Assembly: GCA_900066355.1 (NCBI GenBank)
Contig: FMEL01000005.1
Span: forward strand, 170,737-234,736
Direction of reading: 5' to 3'
DNA: 64,000 bases
Source of the DNA: an uncultured Ruminococcus sp.
GTDB taxonomy: Bacteria; Bacillota; Clostridia; Lachnospirales; Lachnospiraceae
Part shown: positions 24,459 through 33,781 of the stretch, piece after piece
Layout: every line of letters begins with the position of its first letter
Numbering within the stretch: position 1 is the stretch's first letter
Notes under the pieces: generated by a model
Database searches by the model: none
What the model was told of the DNA's origin: nothing
What the model saw: the letters and a program-made list of their open reading frames with translations, nothing else
Made by a program: the position numbers and the translations under genes

Positions 24459-24545
24459 TATCCCTACGTTGGCATTATCCAAATCAGGTTAAGGGTCGAA
24501 ACCAAGAAGTTTCCTCTCAGCCGGCTTAAGGCCAGCTCCCCCGTT
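24459..24545 (-). ncRNA. TPP riboswitch (THI element)
   Basis: On the minus strand the conserved pieces are in order: GGGGGAGCTGG at the 5' side, GGCTGAGAGG, GACCCTTAACCTGATTTGGA, then TAATGCCAACGTAGGGA. This is the full thi-box aptamer. An intrinsic terminator and the thiW start follow. It shuts off the thiamine salvage and synthesis operon when TPP is plentiful. Confidence 0.97.
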
Positions 24546-24560
24546 TTTATTTACGGGTTT

Positions 24561-24589
24561 ATTATACAGCCGGAGGTGGGAGATAGCAA
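24561..24589 (-). promoter_or_regulatory. thi operon promoter
   Basis: TTGCTA, a 17-bp spacer and TATAAT on the minus strand, just ahead of the riboswitch. Confidence 0.75.
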
Positions 24590-24606
24590 GAAAAAATTCT
24601 GCTACA

Positions 24607-24635
24607 TTGAAAATAGAATGCACTTGTGCTATTCT
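24607..24635 (+). promoter_or_regulatory. murE promoter, divergent from the thi promoter
   Basis: TTGAAA at 24607-24612, a 17-bp spacer and TATTCT at 24630-24635 with a TG extension. Confidence 0.6.
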
Positions 24636-24704
24636 GTAATGGAATATATCCGTTTGGAGAAACGGAGCAAATATCACATATATCCCGAGGCAGAGGAGGA
24701 AAAT

Positions 24705-26180
24705 ATGAAAGTATCAACACTATTAGAAGGTTTGGAATATACCTGCTGTCAGGGCAGTACAGAACAGGAAGTCACTACCGTTGTGTATGACTCCCGCAAA
24801 GTAGAAGAAAATTCGTTGTTTATCTGCATCCGTGGTGCGGTTGTGGACGGACACAAATTTGTACCGGATGTCATCGAAAAAGGTGCAAAAACTCTGATCG
24901 TTGAAGAAGAAGTTGAGGCTCCTTCAGATGTAACAGTGATCAAAGTTGCGGACACCCGTTATGCGATGGCATTTATTTCTGCGGCATATTTCGGTCATCC
25001 GGCAAAAGAACTCAAAACTATTGGAATTACCGGAACAAAGGGAAAGACAACGACAACTTACATGGTAAAATCGATTCTGGAAAATGCCGGTTACAAAGTC
25101 GGACTGATTGGAACAATCGAGGCCATCATCGGAGATAAGCATATTCCGGCACACAATACGACACCGGAATCATATCTGGTTCAGGAATATTTTCGCAAGA
25201 TGGCAGATGCCGGCTGTGACTGTGTAGTTATGGAGGTTTCATCACAGGGACTGATGCTTCACCGTACACAGGGATTTGTTTTTGACTATGGTATTTTTAC
25301 AAACATTGAACCGGACCATATCGGACCAAATGAGCATAAGGATTTTGACGATTATTTAAGATGTAAATCCATGCTGCTCCGTCAGTGCAAAGTCGGAATA
25401 GTCAATCGCGATGATGAACATTTCGAGAGGATCATCGAGGGACATACCTGCACACTTGAGACTTACGGATTTTCTCCGGAGGCAGATCTGCGGGCCGAGG
25501 ATGCACATATGGTAGGTGGCAGAGGCTATCTTGGAATTTCCTATCAGCTCAAAGGTCTGATGGAGTTTCCGGTAGAGATCGACATTCCGGGTAAATTCAG
25601 CATTTACAATTCTCTGACAGCAATTGCAATCTGTCGTCATTTTAATGTTTCACAGGAAAACATCATTAAGGCGCTGAAAGTTGCAAAAGTAAAAGGTCGT
25701 ATCGAGATGATCAAAGTATCTGATGAATTTACATTGATGATCGATTATGCACATAATGCGATGGCACTGGAGAGCCTTCTGACGACACTTCGTGAATATC
25801 ATCCGCATCGTCTTGTATGTATGTTTGGATGTGGAGGAAACCGTGCGAAATCCCGCCGCTATGAGATGGGAGAGGTTTCCGGAAGACTTGCAGATCTGAC
25901 GATCATCACATCCGATAATCCGAGATTTGAGGAACCGCAGGATATCATTGATGATATCAAGGTTGGTATTTCAAAGACAGACGGCAAATATATCGAGATC
26001 TGCGACCGTAAGGAAGCAATCGCATATGCGATCCACCACGGAGAACCGGGTGACATCATTGTCCTCGCAGGAAAAGGCCATGAGGATTATCAGGAGATCA
26101 AAGGTAAGAAATACCCGATGGATGAAAGGGTACTGATCGAAGAAATCCTTCAGGAGGATAAAGAAAGAGCAGAAAAATAA
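24705..26180 (+). CDS. murE: UDP-MurNAc-tripeptide synthetase, meso-DAP-adding type
   Basis: Adds the third amino acid of the peptidoglycan stem peptide. The 491-residue Mur ligase shows the ATP loop GITGTKGKTTTTYM, YDSRKVEENSLF at the N terminus, the carbamylated-Lys region KGRIEM and YAHN. The DNPR motif (ITSDNPRFEEP) marks the meso-diaminopimelate type, in line with dapF. The ATG at 24705 has GAGGAGG nine bases before it; the longer frame upstream covers the riboswitch region and is not coding. priA starts immediately after its stop codon. Confidence 0.96.
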   Translation: MKVSTLLEGLEYTCCQGSTEQEVTTVVYDSRKVEENSLFICIRGAVVDGHKFVPDVIEKGAKTLIVEEEVEAPSDVTVIKVADTRYAMAFISAAYFGHPAKELKTIGITGTKGKTTTTYMVKSILENAGYKVGLIGTIEAIIGDKHIPAHNTTPESYLVQEYFRKMADAGCDCVVMEVSSQGLMLHRTQGFVFDYGIFTNIEPDHIGPNEHKDFDDYLRCKSMLLRQCKVGIVNRDDEHFERIIEGHTCTLETYGFSPEADLRAEDAHMVGGRGYLGISYQLKGLMEFPVEIDIPGKFSIYNSLTAIAICRHFNVSQENIIKALKVAKVKGRIEMIKVSDEFTLMIDYAHNAMALESLLTTLREYHPHRLVCMFGCGGNRAKSRRYEMGEVSGRLADLTIITSDNPRFEEPQDIIDDIKVGISKTDGKYIEICDRKEAIAYAIHHGEPGDIIVLAGKGHEDYQEIKGKKYPMDERVLIEEILQEDKERAEK

Positions 26181-28400
26181 ATGATTTATGCGGATATCAT
26201 CGTGGACATTTCCCACGAAAAAGTTGACCGCAGTTTTCAGTACAAAGTTCCCGAAGAACTGCAGCACAAACTGCAGGTGGGAATGGTGGTGACGATTCCT
26301 TTTGGAAACGGAAATCACGAACGAAAGGGCTATGTGATCGGTCTTTCAGATACACCGGCATTTGATACATCACGTATGAAAGAACTTACGGGAATCTGCA
26401 GCAGTGAGGAAACTACGGAGGAGAGGCTGATCGCGCTTGCCGCGTGGATGAAAAACCAGTATGGCTCCACTATGGTTCAGGCACTGAAAACGGTTCTCCC
26501 CGTGAGAGAAAAGGTCAAAGCCAAAGAAAAACGATATATCATATTGAATGTCAGCGAAGAAGAGGCAGAAAAAACTGCAGGGAAGCTGGAGAGTGAACGA
26601 TGTAAGGCAAGAGCAAGGCTTGTGCGTGCGCTTCTTGAGGAAAAGAAGCTGGATTATACAAAAGCATCCAAAGAACTCGGCGTAACGGCTTCTGTTTTGC
26701 GTCCACTTGTGGATGAAGGTATCGTTCAGGTTGTGCAGGATGAAGTTTATCGGATGAGCGTGGACGGAGCGAATATTCCACACGAGGAACTTTCTGTTCT
26801 CACAAAACCGCAGCAGGAGGCTTTTGATCAGATTCAGAAGGAATGGCAATCTGATTCGCCACGGCCGGTTCTGATCCATGGAGTTACCGGGAGTGGCAAG
26901 ACACAGGTTTATATGAAATTGATCCGTCAGGTGATCGGTGAGGGAAAACAGGTCATTGTACTTGTTCCGGAGATTGCGCTGACCTATCAGACGGTCCGGA
27001 GATTTTATGGCTGGTTTGGAGAAAAAGTTTCCGTACTGAATTCCCGCCTGTCGCAGGGAGAACGCTACGACCAGTTCAAAAGAGCCAAACGCGGTGAGAT
27101 ACAGATTATGGTGGGACCACGTTCAGCTTTGTTCACACCGTTTTCAAATCTGGGACTTATCATTATAGATGAGGAGCATGAGCAGTCTTATAAGAGTGAA
27201 AACAGCCCCAGATACCATGCAAGAGAGACTGCACTTTACCGCGCGCAGATGGAAAATGCACGTCTTGTCCTGGGTTCGGCGACACCGTCGCTGGAAGCCT
27301 ATACGAAGGCGAAAGACGGTGAATTCCGGCTTGTAAAGCTGGATGCGCGTTTTGAAGACCGACCGCTTCCGAAAGTGAGTGTTATAGATCTAAGAGAAGA
27401 ATTACGGGAGGGAAACCGTTCAGTTCTGAGCCGCAGTTTGAGAAAAGCCATCGAAAACAGGCTGGAATGTGGGGAGCAGGCAATTCTTTTCCTGAACAGA
27501 AGAGGATATGCCGGGTTTGTTTCCTGCCGTTCCTGTGGTGCAGTTCTGAAATGTCCGCACTGCGATGTGGCTTTGACGGAACACAATAATGGCAGACTGG
27601 TCTGTCACTATTGTGGATATGAACAGCCACGGGTGGAAAAATGTCCGGTATGCGGTTCGCCTTATATCGGAGGATTTAAGGCAGGAACGCAGCAGATTGA
27701 GCAGGTTCTGCACAAGAATTTCCCAAAAGCGCGTATCCTTCGTATGGACTATGACACGACAAGGGCAAAAGGCAGCTACGAAAAGATATTGTCTTCGTTT
27801 GCAGCGCATGAGGCGGACATTCTTGTCGGAACACAGATGATCGTCAAAGGACATGATTTTCCGGATGTGACACTGGTGGGAGCGCTTGCTGCGGATCTCT
27901 CCTTAAATGTGGCAGATTACCGCTGTGCGGAGAGAACTTTCCAGCTTCTGACACAGGCAGTCGGCAGATCAGGGCGTGGAATGAAACCGGGTGAGGCAAT
28001 CATTCAGAGCTACCATCCGGATCATTACAGCATTCAGGCCGCGGCGGCGCAGGACTATGAGGCGTTTTATCAGGAGGAGATGGCATACCGTATGCTGATG
28101 GATTATCCGCCGGCAGCGCACATGCTTTCTGTACTGGTATCGAGTGAGAACGAAGAACTTCTGGAGCAGGGGATGGATTATCTTGCAAAGTTTGTGGAGC
28201 GGATTGCTTCCAGATATCGGATTCCTGTGATCGGGCCTGCATATGCGGCGGTTGGAAAAGTAAATGATATTTACCGTAAGGTTCTGTATCTCAAGCACCG
28301 GGATGAACGCATTTTGCAGGATATCAAAGATAAAACAGAAAAATACATTAAATTAAATTCCGGATTTAGAAGACTGTATATACAGTTTGATTACACTTAG
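26181..28400 (+). CDS. priA: Primosomal helicase PriA
   Basis: A 739-residue DNA helicase that reloads the replication machinery at stalled forks. Domains in order: N-terminal DNA 3'-end-binding domain ([21 protein letters not shown]), winged helix, helicase domain 1 with Walker A GVTGSGKT and DEEH, and zinc-binding Cys pairs (CRSCG, CPHC, CHYCG, CPVCG). Helicase domain 2 ([24 protein letters not shown]) and the C-terminal domain follow. Its ATG directly follows the murE stop with no strong ribosome site, so translation is probably coupled to murE. Confidence 0.97.
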   Translation: MIYADIIVDISHEKVDRSFQYKVPEELQHKLQVGMVVTIPFGNGNHERKGYVIGLSDTPAFDTSRMKELTGICSSEETTEERLIALAAWMKNQYGSTMVQALKTVLPVREKVKAKEKRYIILNVSEEEAEKTAGKLESERCKARARLVRALLEEKKLDYTKASKELGVTASVLRPLVDEGIVQVVQDEVYRMSVDGANIPHEELSVLTKPQQEAFDQIQKEWQSDSPRPVLIHGVTGSGKTQVYMKLIRQVIGEGKQVIVLVPEIALTYQTVRRFYGWFGEKVSVLNSRLSQGERYDQFKRAKRGEIQIMVGPRSALFTPFSNLGLIIIDEEHEQSYKSENSPRYHARETALYRAQMENARLVLGSATPSLEAYTKAKDGEFRLVKLDARFEDRPLPKVSVIDLREELREGNRSVLSRSLRKAIENRLECGEQAILFLNRRGYAGFVSCRSCGAVLKCPHCDVALTEHNNGRLVCHYCGYEQPRVEKCPVCGSPYIGGFKAGTQQIEQVLHKNFPKARILRMDYDTTRAKGSYEKILSSFAAHEADILVGTQMIVKGHDFPDVTLVGALAADLSLNVADYRCAERTFQLLTQAVGRSGRGMKPGEAIIQSYHPDHYSIQAAAAQDYEAFYQEEMAYRMLMDYPPAAHMLSVLVSSENEELLEQGMDYLAKFVERIASRYRIPVIGPAYAAVGKVNDIYRKVLYLKHRDERILQDIKDKTEKYIKLNSGFRRLYIQFDYT

Positions 28401-28450
28401 AGTTAGAAAGTAGCAATTTGCATAAGATAAAAAGAGAGGAAGAAATAAAA

Positions 28451-28924
28451 ATGGCAATCAGAGTAATCAGAACAGAAGAAGATCCGGTTCTGCGTAAGAT
28501 CAGCAGACCGGTAAAAGAAGTAACACCGAAGATCGTAACTTTGATCGATGACATGCTTGATACAATGTATGAGGCAATGGGGGTTGGTCTTGCGGCACCG
28601 CAGGTCGGAATCCTGAAACGTATCGTTGTAATTGATATCGGAGAAGGCCCGATCGTATTGATCAATCCGGAGATTCTGGAAACTTCCGGAGAGCAGACAG
28701 GTGATGAGGGATGCTTAAGTGTTCCGGGAATGGCCGGTCAGGTGACAAGACCAAACTATGTAAAAGTAAAAGCCATGGATGAGGACATGAATGAAGTGAT
28801 CTATGAAGGAACCGAACTTCTGGCACGTGCATTCTGTCATGAAATCGATCACCTCGACGGAAAAATGTATACCGATCTGGTCGAAGGTGAACTGCACAGA
28901 ACCAGCTATGATGAGGAAGAATGA
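28451..28924 (+). CDS. def: Peptide deformylase
   Basis: Removes the formyl group from the N terminus of new proteins. The 157-residue metalloenzyme has all three motifs: [13 protein letters not shown] and HEIDH (metal ligands Cys and two His). The start at 28451 is preceded by AGAGGAAG. It lies between priA and fmt, the usual Firmicutes order, where Fmt adds and Def removes the formyl group. Confidence 0.97.
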   Translation: MAIRVIRTEEDPVLRKISRPVKEVTPKIVTLIDDMLDTMYEAMGVGLAAPQVGILKRIVVIDIGEGPIVLINPEILETSGEQTGDEGCLSVPGMAGQVTRPNYVKVKAMDEDMNEVIYEGTELLARAFCHEIDHLDGKMYTDLVEGELHRTSYDEEE

Positions 28925-28981
28925 GAAGGTATTTACAGGCAGACCCGTGCATAACGGGAGAAAAGAGGAGCAGACTATTAT

Positions 28982-29929
28982 ATGAAGATTGTTTATATGG
29001 GAACACCGGATTTTGCAGTGCCGCCACTTGCCGCACTTGTAAAAAACGGATATGAGGTAGCCGCTGTGGTAACACAGCCCGACAAACCAAAAGGAAGAGG
29101 AAAGACACTTCTGCCGACTCCTGTCAAGGAAGAAGCGATGAAACATGAGATCCCGGTCTATCAGCCACTTAAGGTACGTGATTCGGAATTTGTAGAAACA
29201 TTAAAAGAACTTGCTCCGGACATGATCATAGTTGCAGCATTTGGTCAGATCATTCCGAAGACGATCCTGGATATGCCGAAATACGGATGCCTGAATATCC
29301 ATGCGTCCCTTCTTCCGAAATACAGAGGAGCCGCACCAATCCAGCAGGCTGTGATCGATGGAGAAAAGGAATCCGGAGTGACGATAATGAAAATGGGAGT
29401 CGGACTGGATACGGGAGATATGATTTCTCAGGCAGTCGTTCCGCTGGCAGAAGATGAAACAGGCGGAAGTCTGTTTGACAAACTTGCAGAGGAAGGCGCT
29501 GAACTTCTGATCCGTACAATTCCGTCTATTGTGGATGGAACTGCGGTCTATACGAAGCAGCCGGAAGAAAGCCCGACACCGTATGCGGCAATGATCAGTA
29601 AAAAAATGGGACTGATGGATTTTACAAAGAGTGCCACAGAGCTGGAGCGGCTGGTGCGTGGAATGAATCCATGGCCGAGCGCCTATACTTTCCTGAACGG
29701 AAAGACACTGAAGGTGTGGAAATGCTCTGTTGAAAGTGGAAATTGTGGAAAAGAGGCACCGGGAACCATCACTGGTGTGGATAAAAAAGGAATTCATGTA
29801 GCCTGTGGAACAGACAAGCTGGTTCTTGAAGAAGTACAGCTGGAAGGCAAGAAGCGGATGGAGACAGATGCTTTTCTTCGCGGCTATCAGGTAACAGAAG
29901 GTATTATGCTGAAAGATCATAAGGAGTGA
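28982..29929 (+). CDS. fmt: Methionyl-tRNA formyltransferase
   Basis: Formylates initiator Met-tRNA using 10-formyl-THF. The 315-residue protein starts MKIVYMGTPDFAVPPLAAL and carries the catalytic region IIVAAFGQIIPKTIL...NIHASLLPKYRGAAPIQ...GVTIMKMGVGLDTGDM, with the C-terminal tRNA-binding domain (WPSAYTFLNGKTLKVW). It is downstream of def by 57 bases and its end contains the AAGGAG site of the next gene. Confidence 0.97.
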   Translation: MKIVYMGTPDFAVPPLAALVKNGYEVAAVVTQPDKPKGRGKTLLPTPVKEEAMKHEIPVYQPLKVRDSEFVETLKELAPDMIIVAAFGQIIPKTILDMPKYGCLNIHASLLPKYRGAAPIQQAVIDGEKESGVTIMKMGVGLDTGDMISQAVVPLAEDETGGSLFDKLAEEGAELLIRTIPSIVDGTAVYTKQPEESPTPYAAMISKKMGLMDFTKSATELERLVRGMNPWPSAYTFLNGKTLKVWKCSVESGNCGKEAPGTITGVDKKGIHVACGTDKLVLEEVQLEGKKRMETDAFLRGYQVTEGIMLKDHKE

Positions 29930-29934
29930 TGCGG

Positions 29935-30645
29935 ATGTACGGATATGGTTATGGATATTACGGATTCGACTGGACTTATATACTGCTGATCATTGGAATG
30001 CTGCTGTCACTTGCTGCATCCGCAAGGCTGAAGAGTACTTTTTCCTATTACAGGAGAATACGGAGTGCTTCAGGGCTTACCGGTGCAGAAACAGCAAAAA
30101 GAATCCTGCAGGCAGCCGGTATCACAGATGTGCATGTACGTGCAATTTCCGGAAGTCTGACGGACCATTATGATCCGCGGACAAAAACAGTAAGCCTTTC
30201 CGAAGATATTTACGGACAGACTTCACTGGCGGCTGTGGGTGTTGCTGCTCATGAATGCGGACATGCCATTCAGCATGCGATTGGTTATGCACCGCTTGAA
30301 TTCCGAAGTGCGATCGTTCCGGTGGCAAACTTTGGAAGTACACTTTCCTGGCCGCTTTTTCTGATCGGGCTTTTTTCAGGAATCCGTCCGCTGGTGACAG
30401 CGGGTATTGTACTTTTTTCACTGGCAGTACTGTTTCAGCTTGTGACACTTCCTGTTGAGATCAATGCATCCTCACGTGCATTAAAGATGCTGCAGAGTAC
30501 CGGAATCCTCGGGACAGACGAGACACGCGGGGCAAGAAAGGTACTGACCGCAGCTGCAATGACTTATGTGGCAGCGCTGGCAGCTTCCATATTACAGCTT
30601 TTGAGACTTTTGATACTTGCAGGAGGACGAAGAAGGGATGACTAG
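29935..30645 (+). CDS. Membrane zinc metallopeptidase, YugP-like
   Basis: A 236-residue membrane protein of the neutral zinc metallopeptidase family (Bacillus YugP type). A Gly/Tyr-rich start (MYGYGYGYYGFDW) precedes the first membrane span; the zinc motif is HECGH in VAAHECGHAIQH, with further spans after residue 120. Substrates are unknown. The ATG at 29935 is chosen since AAGGAG lies eight bases before it; GTG 29926 and ATG 29929 are too close to that site. The rsmB start overlaps its last eight bases. Confidence 0.9.
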   Translation: MYGYGYGYYGFDWTYILLIIGMLLSLAASARLKSTFSYYRRIRSASGLTGAETAKRILQAAGITDVHVRAISGSLTDHYDPRTKTVSLSEDIYGQTSLAAVGVAAHECGHAIQHAIGYAPLEFRSAIVPVANFGSTLSWPLFLIGLFSGIRPLVTAGIVLFSLAVLFQLVTLPVEINASSRALKMLQSTGILGTDETRGARKVLTAAAMTYVAALAASILQLLRLLILAGGRRRDD

Positions 30646-31990
30646 CGGAATTAATACAAGAGAGATGATACTGGAGATTCTTCTTCAGATTAATGAAGAG
30701 GGCGAACATAGTCATATTGCAATCCGCAATGCACTTTCCAAATATCAGTTCCTTCCGAAACAGGAAAGAGCTTTTATCACGAGAGTGTGTGAGGGAACAC
30801 TGGAATACAGAATACTGATTGATTATATTATTAATTCCTTTTCGAAAATTCCTGTTGATAAAATGAAAGCACCGATCCGTGAAATCTTACGAAGTGCCAT
30901 TTATCAGATGAAATTCATGGATCGTGTGCCGGACAGTGCTGTCTGTAATGAGGCAGTAAAACTTGCACAGAAAAAAGGCTTTTATAATCTGAAACCTTTT
31001 GTAAACGGAGTTCTTCGGACTGCTGCGAGACAGATGAACGAACTGGAATATCCTTCAAGAGAAGAGAATCTTGTCCGTTATCTGTCCGTTCGTTATTCCA
31101 TGCCGGAGGAGCTTGTAAATCGCTGGCTGGAAGATTACGGCGAGGAAATTACCGAAAAAATGCTTGCAGATTTCCTCAGGGAAAAACCGGTAACGATTCG
31201 CTGCCGTACATATCTGAATTCTGTTGATAAAATTTGTGACAGCCTGAAAAGTCAGGGCGTTACCGTCGAACCGGCTCCATATCTTCCTTATGCAAAGCGT
31301 ATTTCCGGATATAACCATATTCTGGCGCTGGATGCATTTATTCAGGGAAAAATCCTTGTACAGGATGTAAGTTCCATGCTTGTGGCGGAGATTGCAAATC
31401 CGTCCAGAGGAGATTATGTCATTGACATGTGTGCTGCACCGGGTGGCAAGAGCCTTCATATGGGTGATAAGATGGAAGGATTTGGTACGGTAGACGCACG
31501 CGATATCAGCCAGTACAAGGTAAATCTGATCGAAGAAAATATTCAGCGAACAGGTTCGATCAATGTGCAGGCAAAAGTACAGGATGCTACGTTGTTTGAT
31601 GTAGAATCCGAATGCAAGGCAGATATTGTTCTTGCAGATGTACCGTGTTCCGGTTACGGTGTGATAGGCAAGAAACCGGAGATCAAATACCGCTCTACAG
31701 CCCAGAAAGAAGATGAACTGGTCATTCTCCAGAGAACGATCCTTGATAAGGCAGCAGAGTATGTGAAACCGCGCGGAGTGCTGATTTTCAGTACCTGTAC
31801 GATTGCAAAAGAAGAAAATGAAGAAAATATGATGTGGTTTATGAATAACCATCCATTTAAACTTGAAAGCATAGATGACTGTATTCCGGAAGAACTTCAT
31901 TCTGAGACGACTGCACTGGGCTATCTGCAGCTGCTTCCGGGTGTACATGGAACTGATGGCTTCTTCATTGCAAAATTCAGAAGGAAATAA
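30638..31990 (+). CDS. rsmB: 16S rRNA (cytosine-967-C5) methyltransferase
   Basis: A 450-residue SAM-dependent methyltransferase with an N-terminal NusB-like RNA-binding domain (about 1-140, PVDKMKAPIREILRSAIYQ) and a Rossmann domain. The SAM loop is DMCAAPGGKS; the catalytic Cys pair is in DVPCSGYGV and FSTCTIAKEENEEN. The ATG at 30638 is chosen because AGGAGG at 30621-30626 precedes it; the upstream TTG overlaps that site. It overlaps the peptidase gene by eight bases and is followed by rlmN after two bases. Confidence 0.96.
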   Translation: MTSGINTREMILEILLQINEEGEHSHIAIRNALSKYQFLPKQERAFITRVCEGTLEYRILIDYIINSFSKIPVDKMKAPIREILRSAIYQMKFMDRVPDSAVCNEAVKLAQKKGFYNLKPFVNGVLRTAARQMNELEYPSREENLVRYLSVRYSMPEELVNRWLEDYGEEITEKMLADFLREKPVTIRCRTYLNSVDKICDSLKSQGVTVEPAPYLPYAKRISGYNHILALDAFIQGKILVQDVSSMLVAEIANPSRGDYVIDMCAAPGGKSLHMGDKMEGFGTVDARDISQYKVNLIEENIQRTGSINVQAKVQDATLFDVESECKADIVLADVPCSGYGVIGKKPEIKYRSTAQKEDELVILQRTILDKAAEYVKPRGVLIFSTCTIAKEENEENMMWFMNNHPFKLESIDDCIPEELHSETTALGYLQLLPGVHGTDGFFIAKFRRK

Positions 31991-31992
31991 TT

Positions 31993-33033
31993 ATGACAGA
32001 TATCAAATCAATGAATATGGAGGAGCTGAAAGAGCTTATGGTGCAGATCGGTGAAAAGCCTTTCCGCGCAAAGCAGATCTATGGCTGGCTGCATGAGCAT
32101 CTTGTTACCTCCTATGATGAAATGGCAAATATTCCGAAGAGCCTGAAAGAAAAGCTGAAAGAATATCCCATCACAGTTCTGGAAGAACTGGATGTTCAGA
32201 CTTCCAAAGTAGATGGAACCAGAAAGTATCTGTTCCGCCTTTCCGATGGAAATATGATCGAGAGTGTCCTGATGCGATATAAATACGGAAATTCCGTCTG
32301 TATTTCTTCTCAGGCAGGCTGCCGTATGGGCTGCCGTTTCTGTGCATCTACGATCGGTGGGCTGACGAGAAATCTTCTTCCGTCGGAGATGCTGGATCAG
32401 ATTTACCGGATACAGACTTCTATCGGAGAGCGTATCTCCAATGTGGTGGTGATGGGAACCGGTGAGCCGCTTGATAATTATGATAATCTTCTCAGATTTA
32501 TTCATATTCTGACCGAAGATGGAGGAATCCATATCAGTCAGCGAAATCTTACGGTATCTACATGTGGGTTGGTTCCGAGAATTTATGAACTGGCAGATGA
32601 AAAGCTCCAGATGACACTTGCAGTATCGCTTCATGCACCGAACGATGAAAAAAGACGGGAACTGATGCCGATCGCCAACAAATATTCTGTAGATGAACTT
32701 CTGGAGGCCTGCCGATATTATTTTGCCAAGACAGGACGGAGGATCACTTTTGAGTACAGTCTGGTCGCAGGGGTAAATGACAGCAAAGAAAATGCACAGG
32801 AACTGGCAGGCCGTCTGAAAGGTCTGAACTGCCATGTAAACCTGATTCCGGTTAATCCGGTGAGAGAGCGTTCTTTCGTGCGTTCCACCCGTCAGGCTGT
32901 GGAGAATTTCAAAATAAATCTTGAAAAATGCGGAATTAATGGTACTATTAGAAGGGAAATGGGCAGCGATATTGACGGTGCCTGTGGGCAGCTAAGAAAA
33001 AGATACATGGAAAAAACAGAAAGTGAGAAGTGA
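31993..33033 (+). CDS. rlmN: Dual-specificity 23S rRNA A2503 / tRNA A37 C2-methyltransferase
   Basis: A 346-residue radical SAM enzyme that methylates C2 of A2503 in 23S rRNA and A37 in some tRNAs. The [4Fe-4S] motif is CRMGCRFC; the mono-methylated catalytic Cys is in the C-terminal GACGQL. VVVMGTGEPLDNYDN is typical. It starts two bases after rsmB and is followed by the phosphatase gene one base after its stop. Confidence 0.97.
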   Translation: MTDIKSMNMEELKELMVQIGEKPFRAKQIYGWLHEHLVTSYDEMANIPKSLKEKLKEYPITVLEELDVQTSKVDGTRKYLFRLSDGNMIESVLMRYKYGNSVCISSQAGCRMGCRFCASTIGGLTRNLLPSEMLDQIYRIQTSIGERISNVVVMGTGEPLDNYDNLLRFIHILTEDGGIHISQRNLTVSTCGLVPRIYELADEKLQMTLAVSLHAPNDEKRRELMPIANKYSVDELLEACRYYFAKTGRRITFEYSLVAGVNDSKENAQELAGRLKGLNCHVNLIPVNPVRERSFVRSTRQAVENFKINLEKCGINGTIRREMGSDIDGACGQLRKRYMEKTESEK

Positions 33034-33034
33034 C

Positions 33035-33781
33035 ATGAGGGTATATTCAGCTACGGATGTAGGCCAGAGAAGGAAAATGAACCAGGACTATGTGTTCGTT
33101 TCCGAAAACCCGGTTGGAAATCTTCCGAATCTGTTTGTCGTCGCTGATGGAATGGGCGGACATAATGCAGGGGATTATGCATCCTCACATGCAGTTCAGA
33201 CTTTAGTGGACGAGATTCGAAGAGACGCGGATTTCAACCCAATCAAAGTGATTCGTCATGCCATTGAGACTGCAAATACGGAGATTCTGGATCGTTCCCG
33301 AAGTGATGAAAATCTGCGGGGAATGGGTACGACTATGGTAGTCTGCACGATCGTGGGACATTATGCTTATGTGGCCAATGTCGGAGACAGCCGTCTGTAT
33401 GTGGTACAGGGTGAGATTCATCAGGTAACCAAAGATCACTCCCTTGTACAGGAAATGGTCCGTATGGGTGAGATCAAACCAGAGGAAGCCAGAAACCATC
33501 CGGATAAAAACATTATTACGAGAGCACTTGGTGCAGAGCGCACCGTAGATATTGACTTTTTTGACCTGAAACTGGAACCGGACAGTACGATCCTTATGTG
33601 TTCCGATGGTCTGAGCAATATGGTAGAAGACAGTGAAATCGAAAAAATCATACTGAACCAGACAGAAGAACTGCCGCAGAAGGGTGAAAGACTTCTGAGA
33701 GAAGCCAACCGGAACGGTGGTAAGGATAACATAGCAGTCATACTGGTAGAACCATTCACGAATGAGGTGGAAAAATGTTAA
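33035..33781 (+). CDS. prpC: PP2C-type Ser/Thr protein phosphatase (Stp/PrpC)
   Basis: A 248-residue metal-dependent phosphatase that reverses the action of the neighbouring PASTA kinase. PP2C metal-binding motifs: RKMNQD, VVADGMGGH, GDSRLY, SDGLSNMV and GGKDNIAV. The ATG one base after the rlmN stop is preferred; the in-frame GTG at 33023 has no ribosome site. Its last seven bases overlap the kinase gene, so the antagonistic pair is translationally coupled. Confidence 0.95.
   Translation: MRVYSATDVGQRRKMNQDYVFVSENPVGNLPNLFVVADGMGGHNAGDYASSHAVQTLVDEIRRDADFNPIKVIRHAIETANTEILDRSRSDENLRGMGTTMVVCTIVGHYAYVANVGDSRLYVVQGEIHQVTKDHSLVQEMVRMGEIKPEEARNHPDKNIITRALGAERTVDIDFFDLKLEPDSTILMCSDGLSNMVEDSEIEKIILNQTEELPQKGERLLREANRNGGKDNIAVILVEPFTNEVEKC

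Noticed and set aside
24363..24704. N-terminal extension of murE by 114 codons
   Set aside because: The stretch is the reverse side of the TPP riboswitch and its terminator, and the strong ribosome site is just before ATG 24705.
26551..26879. Minus-strand frames opposite priA
   Set aside because: Antisense to a full-length conserved helicase, without ribosome sites.
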